Origin: Rhodamnia argentea
Taxonomy: Eukaryota > Streptophyta > Magnoliopsida > Myrtales > Myrtaceae
NCBI RefSeq assembly: GCF_020921035.1
Contig: NC_063155.1
Coordinates: 31,613,294-31,677,293 of the forward strand
Length of the DNA: 64,000 bases
Direction of reading: 5' to 3'
Shown: positions 1 to 12,429 of the stretch, one piece after another
Position numbering within the stretch: position 1 is the first letter of the stretch
How the letters are laid out: the number at the start of each line of letters is the position of its first letter
Notes under the pieces: model-generated
The model's database searches: none
Told to the model about the DNA's origin: nothing
The model's input: the letters and a program-made list of their open reading frames with translations, nothing else
Program-made: the position numbers and the translations under genes

Positions 1-1266
1 AAGCTTCAGGAGAGAGTAAATGCCAGCGACTAAGTAGTATTTGCACTTAGAGGGAAGGGGAGAGAGCTTTTGGCTAGGATTTATATTGGAGAGAGAGAGA
101 GAGAGGATGTGTTTTCTATCATCATCAAACCTAGCTAGCGAGGGGTTTTGATGACTTCACTTATCATGATAATAACGTCTCAAAGCGATTTAAAAAAGTT
201 GTAATTTTCTACTTAGTGATTTACTTGTGTTAGATATAAACAAAACTCTTGAAAGACTCGGATTCATTGCGGATGAGACCAAGCCTCAAAAAGCGTATCG
301 AAAATAACCACTCACGGTGATGATCATTTGGGAGTGGACCTTATTTACACATACTATCATGGTACCTCATCTATTCGATGTAAAACTTGGATTATCACAA
401 ACTCCCTCACTTAAACCATTAACGTCATCATCAACGTTGGCGTGTACCGCCCAACAATAATGCCTATCTTGGGTTCTTAATCCGATACATTCTCGTCCCA
501 TCAGCATCTTAGAAGCCTATCGGGAGCTGCATCTTATACAAGCTCTTTTGCTTTGGTGATCTCTCTGCCCTGGCCTTTGTACGTCCTAAGATCACTGTTC
601 TTATTGGCATCTAATAACAATATTCCTAGACAACAAAAAGGTGACTGATAATGAGGGGAATGTGTGCTTTTGTCTGCTAGCAATTTGGCCATCATTAGCT
701 TAATTAAGCCCCCATCCACGTTGGGATCACCTCAGCCTCACGCCACCGTGCACGCCGGGGCGTGAGCGTTGGTGGCCAACCCATGATTTCCTCCCCCATA
801 ACCATTAAAAACTCCAGAAATCAAAAGCAGAAAAGTGGAAATGGATGTATTATATCTCCCCATATCCCGTTTTGTCTCATGTGGTAGATGGAATACGTAC
901 CCATTCCATGGACAGGTGCCCCCCATAAAAAATATCTCCTCAGGATATACGACGGTAGGGACTACGGCTTCCTAACCAGATTATCCATAATCTATTCACG
1001 AGGCAACACTGAGTTTGTGGCTCCGAAGGATCGGATTCTCTTCCACCTGAAACGAAGCTACGTGTATGTTAGCAGGAGCTGCCAATGATTAAGTGCCGAG
1101 TTAAATAATTGAGTTTACGAGGCTTGGCCAATTGCTGCTCTGAGCCTTTCTTTTTACAAGTTTTAAAAATTTGTTCTTTAGTATAAAGAGAGGAGATCAG
1201 TCCCTTTCACTTTCGGAGCACACTGAGCATCTGATTAGGTGGCCCATTTGTATTTCTTGATTTGCC

Positions 1267-1291
1267 CTGCTGCTGCTGCTGCTGCTGCTGC
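1267..1291. repeat. CTG trinucleotide microsatellite
   Basis: About eight uninterrupted CTG units. No coding frame that I trust covers it, so it is a simple repeat in intergenic DNA. Confidence 0.9.
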
Positions 1292-1842
1292 ATTGCCTTT
1301 GAGGCGGTCCCGCTCGACACTTAGATTATGAAAGCGAAAGTCATTAATCCCCATTACTTTCGATTCCCCCTAGCTTTTCATCTGAGGAAAAAACGACCAA
1401 ATGCCATTGAATCTAACCCAGATTTTTCTCGACAAAACGTGCTTTTGTGCGCGGGGTGGATTCGACTGAGCACCCATGTGTTCGTTCATTGATCGAGAGA
1501 GGTATCATTAGGAAGGATGGAACTCTGATTAAGTCTGATATTTCAAGCGTTACGAGAGCATTTTAAATAGGAAATCACCTTCTCACCTAAGTTCAACTAC
1601 CCTTTGTCTTTCTGTTTAGTAGAGGTTGAACTGTTGCATGGCCCTTAAAATTAATCAAAATGGCCCCGAATGCTAGCGACGAAAAAATCATTGGAGTCCT
1701 GCTTTTTTTTTTATTTTTTTGTCTCAAAGCATCGGTTTTGGGGCTTCAGTTAGACTCGGGCACGAGAAGATCTCTGTGTCTTGGGGTTCGACTTACTCAC
1801 ACGAGGAGAGAGCATGAGAAGATGTCTATTTAACTTAGAGAT

Positions 1843-2290
1843 GATCGGTCCGAGTGGATGGGTTTCATACCTTGAACTTCGAACCTATACTAGGCTCGGT
1901 TCCCATTTTTTAGAACTGGGAACTGATCATGTTGACCCTCAAACCGGCTTGGAATTTCAAGGGTTAATCGGAGAACGAGTCGAGGCCTTTTTTTTCCCTT
2001 TATGTTTTATTCCACTTTGTTATATATAGGATATGCATGTGTTTAGCATCAATACAATTCATTATGCTTGAGAATATTATATTCAATTCCAACAAATACA
2101 TTCTGTTTTTTTTTTCAAATAAAAAATAAAATCAATTCAAAACATGTTCGGTTCCGGGTTCTATCCTAGAACCTAGAAACCATCCTTGTTGGTTTTAAGT
2201 TCCGGGTTCCCGAGCGTAATCGACCAATTCAAGGTATAGAATCGGGAATCGAATCGATCGTGGTCGATTCTCAATTTTTGGAATCGGACC
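1843..2290. repeat. Decayed transposon-like repeat, possibly hAT-related
   Basis: The ends look like an imperfect inverted pair: about 11 of 13 bases agree between the left end (gatcggtccgagt) and the reverse complement of the right end (gattggtccgatt). The interior is rich in diverged 'gaatcgg', 'gaacc' and 'ccgggttc' words like those in the hAT-like insertion at 33814-34841. I see no clear target site duplication. Family and ends are uncertain. Confidence 0.35.
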
Positions 2291-5200
2291 AATCCCCTTG
2301 TTATTCGGCCCATAATTTAACTTCCATGAAACATATCACAAGAGGCAACATGATAGACAAAAACAACTGGAGATATAAGTATTTTGAGAATACGCCCGAA
2401 CGACCAATGGTTAACAATGGCTTTGATGGTTGGTTTTGCTAGAATAGGCAATAATGAGATCGCTATTTCAGTAAATGACGCGGAAAAGGGTATGTGATTC
2501 AAATGCTCGAGAGTTCACACATATATTTTCTTTGTTTCTGGAGCCTAGAGTGAGTTACAAATAAAATTCGAAAAGGTCAAATTTTGAGTGATTCCATCAT
2601 GTATAATGGAGTTGCGAAAACTTCTGAATAGATACCCTACATTTGAACTAAATTCTTCATCTATCACCTACTCTCTGGGCACCTCACAATTACTTCATGT
2701 AACTTCCGAGATATCTACAAATTCATGTGATACACATGCTGTCGAGATAACGAGAATCATCATCACATCCGTCGCATATTTATGGTGGCCTTCGTCCGAA
2801 AGAGAGACACGACACCACGCGCTGCGTGTGCAGCTGGGCTTGGGATGTGAATTCCCCACAAAAGGACAAATTTCCCACACATCCATCCACACCCATCATC
2901 TCACATTGCTCGTTTGTATCTATCATGTAAAGACAAAAACTTCACACTTAGCCTAATCCTTCGACTAAACTCAATCCAGAACCGTCAGATTTTAGCTTGA
3001 TCTACTTCTCTAATGATCTAGACTCAATTCACCATGTGTCCTAAGTTAATCTTCATGAATGAAAAGAATATGCCACGTCCAAACTAAACGCTTCGTGGCC
3101 GTCCGATCCTCCCCTTCTTCGTGGCTAATCTAGAGCCTAGTTAGTTCCAATCCAACAACCCCACGCCAGCACTTTGTTCACTAATCATAAGACCTCCCAT
3201 TGTTACTGGAAAAAGACACGTAAAAGAAGAAGCCCATTATATGATTCGCAGCCCCTTGACCAATCGCCAAGTGTACCAGCGTGGAAAGGCGAAATTCCTT
3301 TCTGGCCCCGAGACGAACGAATCAGGCCCGGACGGCCTCCCACTATCTCCAAAAAGCACGATGGCGACGTCTTTTTCTTTTGGTCGCTCCACTTATGAAA
3401 GGGAAAAATGGGAAATACACAGGCATTCCTGTTCTCCTAGTGCTCCGAGATGCGTTCATTCTGTCGTCCGCGTTTTTTTCCTTGCATGCATCATGATGTC
3501 TGCACCGTACTGCATGCTTTCCTCTAGACGATTTTCATATATGCTGATGCTTCCACGTGGAAAAATTTCTGCTTAGGTTTTTTGTTTTTTTTTGTTTTGT
3601 CTTTTCATTGCTTATGTGTGTGAGAGACAGAATCAATCATTAAAAAAAAAATTACAGCTTTTTAATTGAAGAAATGAAATGGCACATTTTGTTAGAAGTC
3701 GATACAATCCACAAATTGTGTAGAGCAAAGGTGATGAAGCGCCGCCTACGCCTATTAGTGAGGTCTATCCTGCTCCTCGCATCAAATCTAGTGGGTATCG
3801 AATGGATAGATCTTGAGCTTGACCGAGCAAGTACATTGGAACGAAGGTAGACGATAAATCCTCATCGATACGTGTCAGTTGGTAGCACCCACATCTTCTC
3901 CAAAGCTAGGCCCGACATGTGTGGGGGGAGCTTCGGGAGTTTGGAGGAATGTGAGTGGCTGAACCAGGTTTTCTGGGGGGATTCTATCTTTTTCCGAATC
4001 AAGACAGATCTCAAATCTCAGCACCAAAGTTCACTCGCCGCAAGCGTGTATCCACAGTACTTTGTCAACAATCATCCTTATCCTCACATGCCCAACATCA
4101 TCAACTTCGGCCACACAATGCCACCTCGCATTGCTGGGAACATCTTCTTAACATTACAGGCACCACCGAATCTCAACAGGCAGTGGACAAGGAGATTGAT
4201 GGCAATAACGAGTGGAATTGGCTTTGTTCGTTTTCATTCGAAGAATTCTTTGCGTAGTAGGCACATGGGAATGCCGAATGGTTCAATACTACCTGCTTCA
4301 ACCTTACCAAAGTAAACAATACACCATAGTTTAAATCCGAGTTAAACGAATGAAAATGTTCTTGAAAAGGAAAGAAGCTGATAACCCATCAAGATGTTAA
4401 TTAGGATTTGACGCACAAAATCACAGCAAAGTAAAACGTATAACAACGATAAAGAGAAATTGAGATACGAGATTTTATCTTGGTTTACCCTTAAATTATG
4501 GCTATATCAAGCAAAAGATTCAACTATAATTAGCACATCGCATCTCTCGTTACATCCATTAATAACAAAAAAAAAAAAGTGTATATAATTACAGTTATCA
4601 ATAAGCTCAAACTCAAACTACTAATGAAAAATATGAACTTAAATTATTAAAGCCCTTTGGTGTCCAGAAGGCATTGCTTTCTTGAGACCCTCGCCCGCTT
4701 AGCGTAGAGCGGGAGCTACTTGCTTTTCTGTTATTGGGAAAGGTGAACTACATTCTAACACAAGATGCCTACAATCTGAGTGAGGAAGATCTTGTGAAAA
4801 GTATCAGCATCCGCAACTTTAGAGAGAGAGAGAGTTAAAGAAAAGGGAAGAAGCAATCTTCAATCAAGCATTATTTGTTCTATCGTCCAAACATGTTTCG
4901 ACGGCAGTGAAAAGACACGATCAAATGAACAAATCCAAACGAAGATCGCAAACATTCCAGAAGTGGGGAAAATCACGTCACTGAAGCATCTGTCCTATGA
5001 GCTTCAATTCCAAGACGTTTTATTTCATTTACATACATGCATTTGCCAATCCAATTCCCTCTTATACACTCAATCAGCTGTAACATTAAGAGTTCACATA
5101 AACAGATACTGCAGAAAATTCACATAAACGAACTTCTGCTCATATATGAGAGTATACATACACGCCTAAATAATCAGATGTAACTACGACTGACTCTTTG

Positions 5201-5534
5201 CGATGAAGATCTTGACAAGATGTCCACTGTCACTACTCGTTGCATTAGTAAATATTTGCCCAATAGGTAGCCGAGGCTCTTAGAGTTACTTCAGAGAGTT
5301 ACTGCCCTGTTTGAATAGAAATGGTAGTGATCCAACCTCAGTGGTCTTAACAATTGTAGCTTCATGTGTCTTTGGTAATCCACTCAGCCAATTTGCCCGT
5401 ACACCACTACTGACTACATCAAATTTAACAGCGCACAGAACAAACTAATAATCTAGCACAACGGGGGCCAGGGAGAGAGCAGCCACAAATCCTAAAGTGA
5501 CAGCTTAGAGAGTGAGTTAACCCTAAAAAACTAA

Positions 5535-5720
5535 CCATTTATCACTAAGGTCCTCTTTATGTGAATCTCAAATAGTTAGTCTACGTAAGGTTGACTAACC
5601 ACTTCTAAAATCTCTCGCAAACAACTTATGTGAATCTTAAGAGTTAGTAGCCATTTATCACTAAGGTCCTCTTCAATCTACCATTTCTAATACCATAGAG
5701 TCAGTCTACGTAAGGTTGAT
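5535..5720. repeat. Short dispersed direct repeats
   Basis: A 23-base word beginning ccatttatcactaagg occurs at about 5535 and again at 5651. A second word, gtctacgtaaggttga, follows each copy at about 5579 and 5704. This is a roughly 120-base partial tandem duplication in the presumed 3' flank of SGF11. Confidence 0.75.
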
Positions 5721-6211
5721 ATCAACAGATGAATTTTTTTAAGCTTGCGAACACAGTAAGGACTTGTCTATGTTTTTTGTAAATTGCTTTCCCAAGTTAG
5801 CATACACATCCCTGATATGGCCCCAAAATGTAGCCCGAAACTCACTGCTACCTAAACATTTTCCACGGAAATAGCTGTAAGCCTGTAACACGATGCAAGA
5901 TCAATAAACAACCACTTATCAATTACCTTCTTGGTATGTGATGGGGCTCCTACCCTCGAGAGAGAGAAATTGCCAAAGCAAGGAGAACTGGGCGGAATAA
6001 TAGCTTGCTTACTCTTGATCCACCACAAGGTGTTCTCAAACTGGCTTTAATAAGTATACACGATCTATCAAATATAATTTTCAAAGATTGTAAACTGCAT
6101 ACACAGATCAGTGATGATGTCAATGGACAGACCATTCATCAAGTGGGTGTAACATAAGACAGCCTCGAATTCCCCCTACTCTATGGTCATTTAGTTTCTT
6201 CTGTGATTTCT

Positions 6212-7353
6212 TCATGGCTCTTCAGAGGTTCCATTTGATAACTCCTCACCTGCAACACCGGTTGACCCATTTGATAACCGATTTTTGCTGGTGGAATTTG
6301 AATAAGGGGAGTATGTGGAAGCAGGGCTGCCTCGTGAATACCGGTTTTGTGCTGCAGTGCTACTTCTTGCAGCCTTTGAGCGAGCCTTTCTGCCCTGAAA
6401 GGCACAAAGAAGCTAGATAGTAAACAATTACGAACCTGACCATAAATGTCATAAAGCTATTCAACCTAAGATGCTCAACTATAAACTCACCCAAGCATTG
6501 AAACATACAAAGCAATTCAAACTAAGAGCCAATTCAGTGCATTCAGTTTACACCCAAAGCATATTCAGGAACAGAGTGTCACCTTGCCCATGCACTTCTC
6601 CAAATGAGTAGCGAACCTTCCAGCCATAATTGATCGTCCGCAATTCATGCAGTCAAATATTTCATTGGCGACAGGGGGATGAGTCTGCCCGAAAATGTCA
6701 ACCACATACTTGCTATTTGTTTCACCGCTATTACTAGGATCGGCCGCCCTTACACGAGCTTGGGTGGAAAGCCTTAATTCTTCCTCTTCATCTTCTAAAT
6801 TTCTATCAAGCCCCAACTTTGCTATTCGATGACACTCGGAGGCAATATCAACAATAATAGAATCGAGGAGATCTCTAAAATGAGGTGAAAGCTGAAGCGA
6901 AAGAGGGAAAGAGCAGAAAAATGTAATAAGAGACTGAACAATATAATCTAGCTAAAAAAAATAGTGCTTCCACAGTGAAAAATTGTTGCAGGAACTGAAA
7001 GGACTCAAAATCATCTGAACATTTGAGAAGTTGGCAGTGAAATGAAAAGAAGAAACAAAACCAAACAAAGAGTTGCTTCTAACAAGTATTCTAAACAGAA
7101 CTCCACTGTGAAGCATGAATACAATCCAAACAATGCAATCCTTCATTTCAAAAGGGACTTCTTTGCAATCTTCCAGCTATAGCGAATATCAAAAGGTATT
7201 AAACTTTATGGATTTCAACCACATCTTTTGCCCTTCATCGTGCACTGCATAATTGTCCAGTGGAGACAATTGTAGGTATCACATTCGTCTGTCAAAAGCA
7301 AAGGCAATTACCTGGGCGTCAGATGACGTATTATCCTCACGCGATGCCGACAT
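6212..7353 (-). CDS. SGF11: SAGA-associated factor 11 (SGF11), deubiquitinase-module zinc finger protein
   Basis: Three coding exons on the minus strand: 7353-7312, 6891-6583 and 6394-6212, giving 177 aa, close to the roughly 180 aa I recall for Arabidopsis SGF11. All junctions are GT-AG and keep frame. Exon 1 encodes an acidic start (MSASREDN). Exon 2 has the helical region (DLLDSIIVDIASECHR), an acidic stretch, the VVDIFGQTHPP signature and a CxxC-H-C zinc finger (CMNCGRS...HLEKCMGK). Exon 3 is a basic Ser/Asn-rich tail starting GRKAR. In yeast and animals the SGF11 finger supports the histone H2B deubiquitinase in SAGA; plants have the same module with UBP22 and ENY2. It should act in the nucleus. 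Identification rests on residue-level resemblance; nothing is broken. Confidence 0.93.
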
Positions 7354-8536
7354 GATACCTGAGAACAGAGAAGAGAACTGAAGCTTAGTTTATGCTAATT
7401 GAAGAGCTTATGTTGGCACTATATGATAAAGTAACTAGGAAAAAGCTCTGTTACTGGCATTTTTACAAGCAAGTGGAGGGGAGGTAGGGATTTTACCCCC
7501 GACCTGTTGGCAATAGACTTGGCCATCTTAGCAATTGAATAGTGCAAGAATATCTTCTCCTCCTTCTTCCTCCTCTGGTTTTTTTTTTTTTTTTTTAATT
7601 TCTTTTTGCGAAGAAACTATGAATATGTAATCGAGAACATCATCCGGAGATTTCCAAATGCCGGCAGGCATTACAAATAGGAATCTATACAGGAGTCTGA
7701 GCTATATCTTGAGTTCAATCACAAAGATCACGTAACTACAGAAATCTACATGTTACGATATGATCCAACAAGAAGGTAATTCTATGGTTACCTAAATCGC
7801 TCGTTGGCCGCGGATCGCTCGCGATCTGTACCGCGGGCGTGGCGTTCTCCAGCGATCCTGCTTTCTGAAGCAAAACGAAGAAGAGGCGAAAGAAGAGTCC
7901 GATTTGATACCCTAGCTCAAGGAAGAGGAAGACTACTTACTTTGACTGAAAAGCCCGAATATTACTCCAATCATTCGGCAATTAACAAAGGCTAATTGAA
8001 AAAACTTATTAACTTCTGCATATAATATAGTTGAACAGTGTAACATACATAACATAAATTTTCCTTCAATGGTGAAGAGTGCGGCCATAATTAGATAACT
8101 AGTTGATGGGGAGCTCAGCCCGCATGACAATAATTTTAGAATAGAAATCCGTTTGATATCGCAACTTCTAAAATAAAAATTCATTTAGTTACGTAATTTC
8201 ATTTTTCTATTGAGCATTTTTTTACGAGCCACCAGACGTATTAAAAAAATTTACTAGTCTCCATAAGTGGAAAAATTAACTTCTACGTAATTTCTAGAAC
8301 AGAAGTGTTGCCACATGCACTTAGATGGGAATTGCATTTACAACCATCATCGATTCTTGAGTTGGAAGCATTAAAAATCCTACCTATCATGTAATGCTAG
8401 TTGATAAAAAAGAAGAAGTAATCCTAGAGCGGGTACAAAACTTACTACGTTTTACTGCATTGTCCTTGATCCTATTCTATTTATTTAGATGTTCTTGTTA
8501 TGTTATTGTTCATTCTATGAAAAAGTTAAATCATAG

Positions 8537-8975
8537 GAAAAATTCTAAATAAGAACAAGAAGTACCCTCACTTTTTCAAATAAGGATCCGAAGTTGACCT
8601 AATTTCAAATAAGTCTCGGAAGTGCCTTCATTATTTCAAATAAAGGCTTGGTCGAATGGTATTTTTTTTTTTTTCCTTTTTCTCTTTTTCTGCTTTTCTT
8701 TTCTTTTTCTCTCCTCTCCCCCCGACCATTGCCGACCTCAAGCGATCGCAACACTCCACCGGTGGAACGTGGAGGGAAGAGGGTAAAAAGAAAAGAAAAA
8801 TAAAAAGAAAATAAATAAATTAATTAATTAATTAATTAAATGATGAGAATGCCCTTAGTTAGGTTCTTCTTTGAAACAATAAGGGCACTTAATGCCATTA
8901 TTTGAAACAAAGTCACTTCATGCTCTAATTTGAGAAAATAATGGCACGTTAAGTCTTTATTTGGAATTTTCCCCT
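8537..8975. mobile_element. Mutator-like MITE with 9-bp target duplication
   Basis: A 439-bp element flanked by the perfect 9-base direct repeat aaatcatag (8528-8536 and 8976-8984). The ends are imperfect inverted repeats: left gaaaaattctaaataagaac, right (reverse complement) ggggaaaattccaaataaag. The 9-bp duplication points to the Mutator superfamily. Inside are a long pyrimidine tract, a GC-rich core at about 8705-8765 and a purine/TTAA tract. It has no coding capacity. A second left-half relative lies at 42785. Confidence 0.8.
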
Positions 8976-9082
8976 AAATCATAGAAGGTTAATATGTATT
9001 ATATATGGATACACAACACAAAGAGATGCTTCTATTTTCAAATTTGGAATAAAAAAAATCCCAAACCAATTATACTCGTACT

Positions 9083-9419
9083 TAGACATGGTCATGGGCC
9101 GTGAACCGCCGGTTTCGGTTTATGGCCATGCTTGAATCGGAACCGACCCTTGAAGTGGCGGTCTCGATTTCGGTTCGAAACAGCCGATTCTAGGCCGATT
9201 CAAGGGCTAGTTCCGGTTCGGCCCAATTTTGGGCCGTTATGGGAGAAAAGAGCCATTGGCTCTTTTCCCCTTTTTTTTTTTTTTTTTTAAGGTTCGGAAC
9301 CGCCGGTTCCGGACCGATTTCGAATTTTTTTAAACTCTAACCGGCCCGTGAGGGGCCGGGCCAATTCCGGTTATTCCACGGGACGGTTCCGGACCCAAAT
9401 CCGCCCGTAGCCATGTCTA
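9083..9419. mobile_element. hAT-like MITE with 8-bp target duplication
   Basis: A 337-bp element with 9-base terminal inverted repeats (tagacatgg at both ends, continuing imperfectly) flanked by ctcgtact (9075-9082) and ctcgtacc (9420-9427), 7 of 8 identical. The 8-bp duplication and the TAG-type terminus fit the hAT superfamily. The interior is GC-rich, with repeated 'accgccggttcc' words and a poly-T tract near 9270. No coding capacity. Confidence 0.8.
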
Positions 9420-9427
9420 CTCGTACC

Positions 9428-9785
9428 AATTCAACCTCAAACATTTCAATATGATTAATTTAGTTCTAAATATTTTAATTATGTCAATGTAATCCTCAAT
9501 TTTTTTGATGATTTGCCAACTTAGTCCTAAACCTTTTGACGATTTATCATTTTAGTACTTTCGGTCAAGTTTGACCCAATATCGTTGATATGCTGATCTA
9601 ATCACCGTTGCTCATTCTAGACATAGACATTTTTTTTTTATATTTTTTTCATTTTCTTTATTCCTTTTTTTCCAACCTTAGGCTAGCGACCCTCGCTGGA
9701 ATCTAGCAAGGATGGCTCACACGTGTGGCTGGTGGCCAAGGTTAGAAAAAAGAAAAAGAAAAGTTTACAAAATTATACATCTCGG
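9428..9785. repeat. Non-autonomous repeat with 'taaaccttt' motifs and GC-rich core
   Basis: It begins with the repeated pattern 'aatttagtcctaaacctttt', related in style to the MITE in Rab3GAP intron 6. A pyrimidine tract (9620-9675), a GC-rich core (about 9681-9745) and a purine tract follow. I could not find matching right ends, so it looks truncated or nested next to the hAT-like element. Confidence 0.45.
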
Positions 9786-11092
9786 TGTTAGTCGTGCCAT
9801 CTAGGACGGTTGGTATTGATTAAATGATGAGCAGTCTTGAGGAGAATAAGATGAACATAAAATGACTAGAGAAGTTGAAGTTACCTACTTAGAGGATTAG
9901 ATGTTACTTCCTTGAAATTTGATAAAATAAATAACAACACTACTCGAATTTCGATTTCTCGTATTCTTAAACACGACTCGTGTTTGAAATGGAGTTCGAC
10001 GAAAAGATAAAGTCAGTTGTGTCATGTGAGACTTAATTAAACAAACATGACATACATTCCACATAAACTAATATCATCTGGACCATTAATCTCGAGGGTT
10101 GTATGGACCACATCATAAACGGTTGAAATTGACTTTCGAATTGTACATTCTCTTCCACCCTAAGTTTTCCCGTTTCTCTTGAAGTACACCATGCGTGACA
10201 TTGTTTTCATGCGCATCGCAATCAGAACATTCTTGCCACGCATGTTACCCATCAGGTTTTCCACCGCCTTGCTCAACAAGTCTAGACAACGTGCTCTCTG
10301 ACATATTTCCATCGAATAGGAAACTGGCATAGCAAAATCTTAGGCATAACATGAGTAAAAGGTGTCGATTAATGGACCAAAGAATACTTGTTCAAAACAG
10401 AACTTTTGTCATCCTCTCATCCGCACCGAAAATTCCCTGTTCTGTTCTCTTTCCCCTCGTTTGGTTTCTAACCATGCTATGTTCCTTTCTTCGAGATGAA
10501 GGAAACTGCGTTAAGGTTAAGACCTTAATGCTTGATGTCCCTGATCAAGTCATCCCTCTTAAGTGTAAACAGCACGATACGACTGCGATCTGATGATCTC
10601 TCACAGCTTTGAATCGATGACAAACAAAATGGAAAGCCAATTCTCGTGCCTCCGAATGTAAACGGGGGCATCGGAGTGAATTTCTGCTGCACATTTTACG
10701 GTCACTACAGACCCCTATGGAAGTAACAGGCCGCCTGAGTTGTTTGGCATTCAAGAAGTGCGATAATAAAAACGACAGCAAATGTAGAAGTACCTCACAA
10801 TCCAGAAGAGCCATCCAGCGGATGGGTGGCTAGAGCAAGAAATGTGTTAATTTGTTATATTAACAGACCAAAGACAAGGAAGGGAAAGCAACGAAAGAGC
10901 CTTGTGTCAGCTGTTTCCATCCCACAACAGGCCCACCCTTTACTTGCAGGACTTTAAATCCCCACTTCACGTTCAATGGGGGCTCGGGTGAGATGTGAAA
11001 ACAGACTCGAGTTTTGTTGTGTTTGATGGAGTCAAAGCACGCATTAAAAAGGAAAGGAAAGACCCCGCGAAGCAAGAGCGAGTGAGACAGAA

Positions 11093-11380
11093 ATGGCCAC
11101 CTCCTTCCTCTTCTCCCGCGGCATTACCGGGACCTCAACGGCCATGCCTCCCGGGGCGCAACCACAAGGATCGCAAGATGCACTTCGCTTCTCACCAGAT
11201 AGTCGATACGCCCTTCATGGAGAGCTCATGTTGGTCATGCTCATCCTGGTTTTCTCCCTTCTCCTCATCTTCATCATTTTTCTTCCACGTCTCAAGAGTG
11301 CAAGGAATTCAGAATCAGGATACCCTGACTCCACCATCCAGAGCTGCGTCTCTCCCCTGTATACTCACAGTAATCAGTAG
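11093..11380 (+). CDS. Small single-pass membrane protein, possible At5g58570 counterpart
   Basis: A single open frame of 95 aa with ATG in good context (gaaATGGcc). Residues about 45-64 form one strong hydrophobic segment (LMLVMLILVFSLLLIFIIFL) followed by PRLK, so the short C-terminal tail is probably cytosolic. The N-terminal 44 residues are polar and Gly/Pro-rich; there is no clear cleavable signal. It resembles the leader plus membrane part of ATL-type RING-H2 ligases, but no RING domain follows. It sits between SGF11 and the FOLK relic, where I recall Arabidopsis having a small membrane protein gene (At5g58570) between the same two genes. Position supports a real gene; I cannot assign a function. 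It could also be a truncated ATL gene. Confidence 0.5.
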   Translation: MATSFLFSRGITGTSTAMPPGAQPQGSQDALRFSPDSRYALHGELMLVMLILVFSLLLIFIIFLPRLKSARNSESGYPDSTIQSCVSPLYTHSNQ

Positions 11381-12429
11381 CACAAAAGGATGGATGCAGA
11401 CCGACCGTTGCTTCCCTGCTGCAGGGGACATGCTACCCTTCTGCAGAAGCAGCATGCTCTTTCTTCCGCTGGATATACGGTGCTACAGCTTCTCTTAGAT
11501 GTTATCTGTACGTGTGTCAGTTCACTTTACCTAAATAGAGCTACTAACTCTGCTAGTACTAATCTCATTGGCTTGACAGAAAGTGAAGGTAAAATTCACA
11601 CGGCTTCTTGCTAGTCTAAATTATGTAGTCTGTGCAAGCTTATTTTGCATTCATGAGGGAGAGAGTCCAACAACAATTAAGTATAGCAATTCTTGCTACC
11701 ACCTTACAGTTTTCTGAAGATAAGAACTCCTATATCCTCTTACAGTTATCTAGCTTTCAATTCAATTCCAGGTGCCAAAGCCGTAACCAATACCTTGATG
11801 TGCTATAAAATATGCAAAGTTGGAGATTGCTGAAAGAAGCGACAAGGAAAATCTCTAAAGCAGCTGATATGAAATCCAGATGCTACTCCTTTCAGAAAAC
11901 TGTTTTAGATTGTCGGGCAGTCCCATGCCTATCATTTTTTATCTCGTCCCCGCTCACAATTTTTACTTTTAGTGACATTGAACCTTCTCAAGTTGATGGG
12001 GAAACTAAGTTCAGTCTAAATTTCCAAGGAAAACACATGCAGCAGTGATGACAGGTCCACCAGTTGTTCGTACTCGGAGTTCAAATTGCAAGAACTTGAA
12101 AAACTTCAGCTCAGGCCCAAGCAGTTAACAAACAATCCTTCATGGCCAAGAAAGGAAAATCAATAATAAAGCTAGTTCACAAATTTGGTTTATATCCAGC
12201 AGGTTACTATCTTGGAATGGAAGGATGTGATGTGAAACCTTTATCCACGGAGACATGAAAATTCCCACAACACGTTGCAGTAACAATCTGTTTGAGGGCA
12301 GAATGAATTGCTTTAAGTACACAAAAGTAGCGACAACTATGACATGGCGTGAGAGAAAATTTTCTGGGTAAATAATACTCGAATGCTGCAAAATTTACAG
12401 CACTTTGTGTAACCCACTCGCGTTACCTA
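11381..12429. other. Intergenic region between the small membrane protein gene and the FOLK relic
   Basis: About 1 kb holding the presumed 3'UTR of the membrane protein gene and unique AT-rich sequence. Frames at 11390-11614 and 11812-12048 are short and unlike any family I know. Confidence 0.55.

Larger units (their letters stand above)
1..6211. other. Intergenic region with no supported gene
   Basis: About 6.2 kb upstream of the 3' end of SGF11. Open frames here are short, overlap on both strands and match no family I recognise. The stretch holds a short GA repeat near 90-106, a CTG repeat near 1267, poly-T tracts, a decayed repeat at about 1843-2290 and a pair of direct repeats near 5535-5720. 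The last few hundred bases are probably the 3'UTR of SGF11. Confidence 0.6.
7354..11092. other. Intergenic region: SGF11 promoter side and transposon cluster
   Basis: The first 600 bases upstream of the SGF11 start are its likely 5' leader and promoter, including a GC-richer stretch at 7800-7870. From 8.5 to 9.8 kb lie a MULE-like MITE, a hAT-like MITE and another repeat with a GC-rich core, listed separately. From 9.8 to 11.1 kb I see no gene; the short frames there are not family-like. Confidence 0.6.

Noticed and set aside
3872-4315. 147-aa frame in the first 6 kb
   Set aside because: No recognisable motif, overlapped by other frames, no supporting splice or start context.
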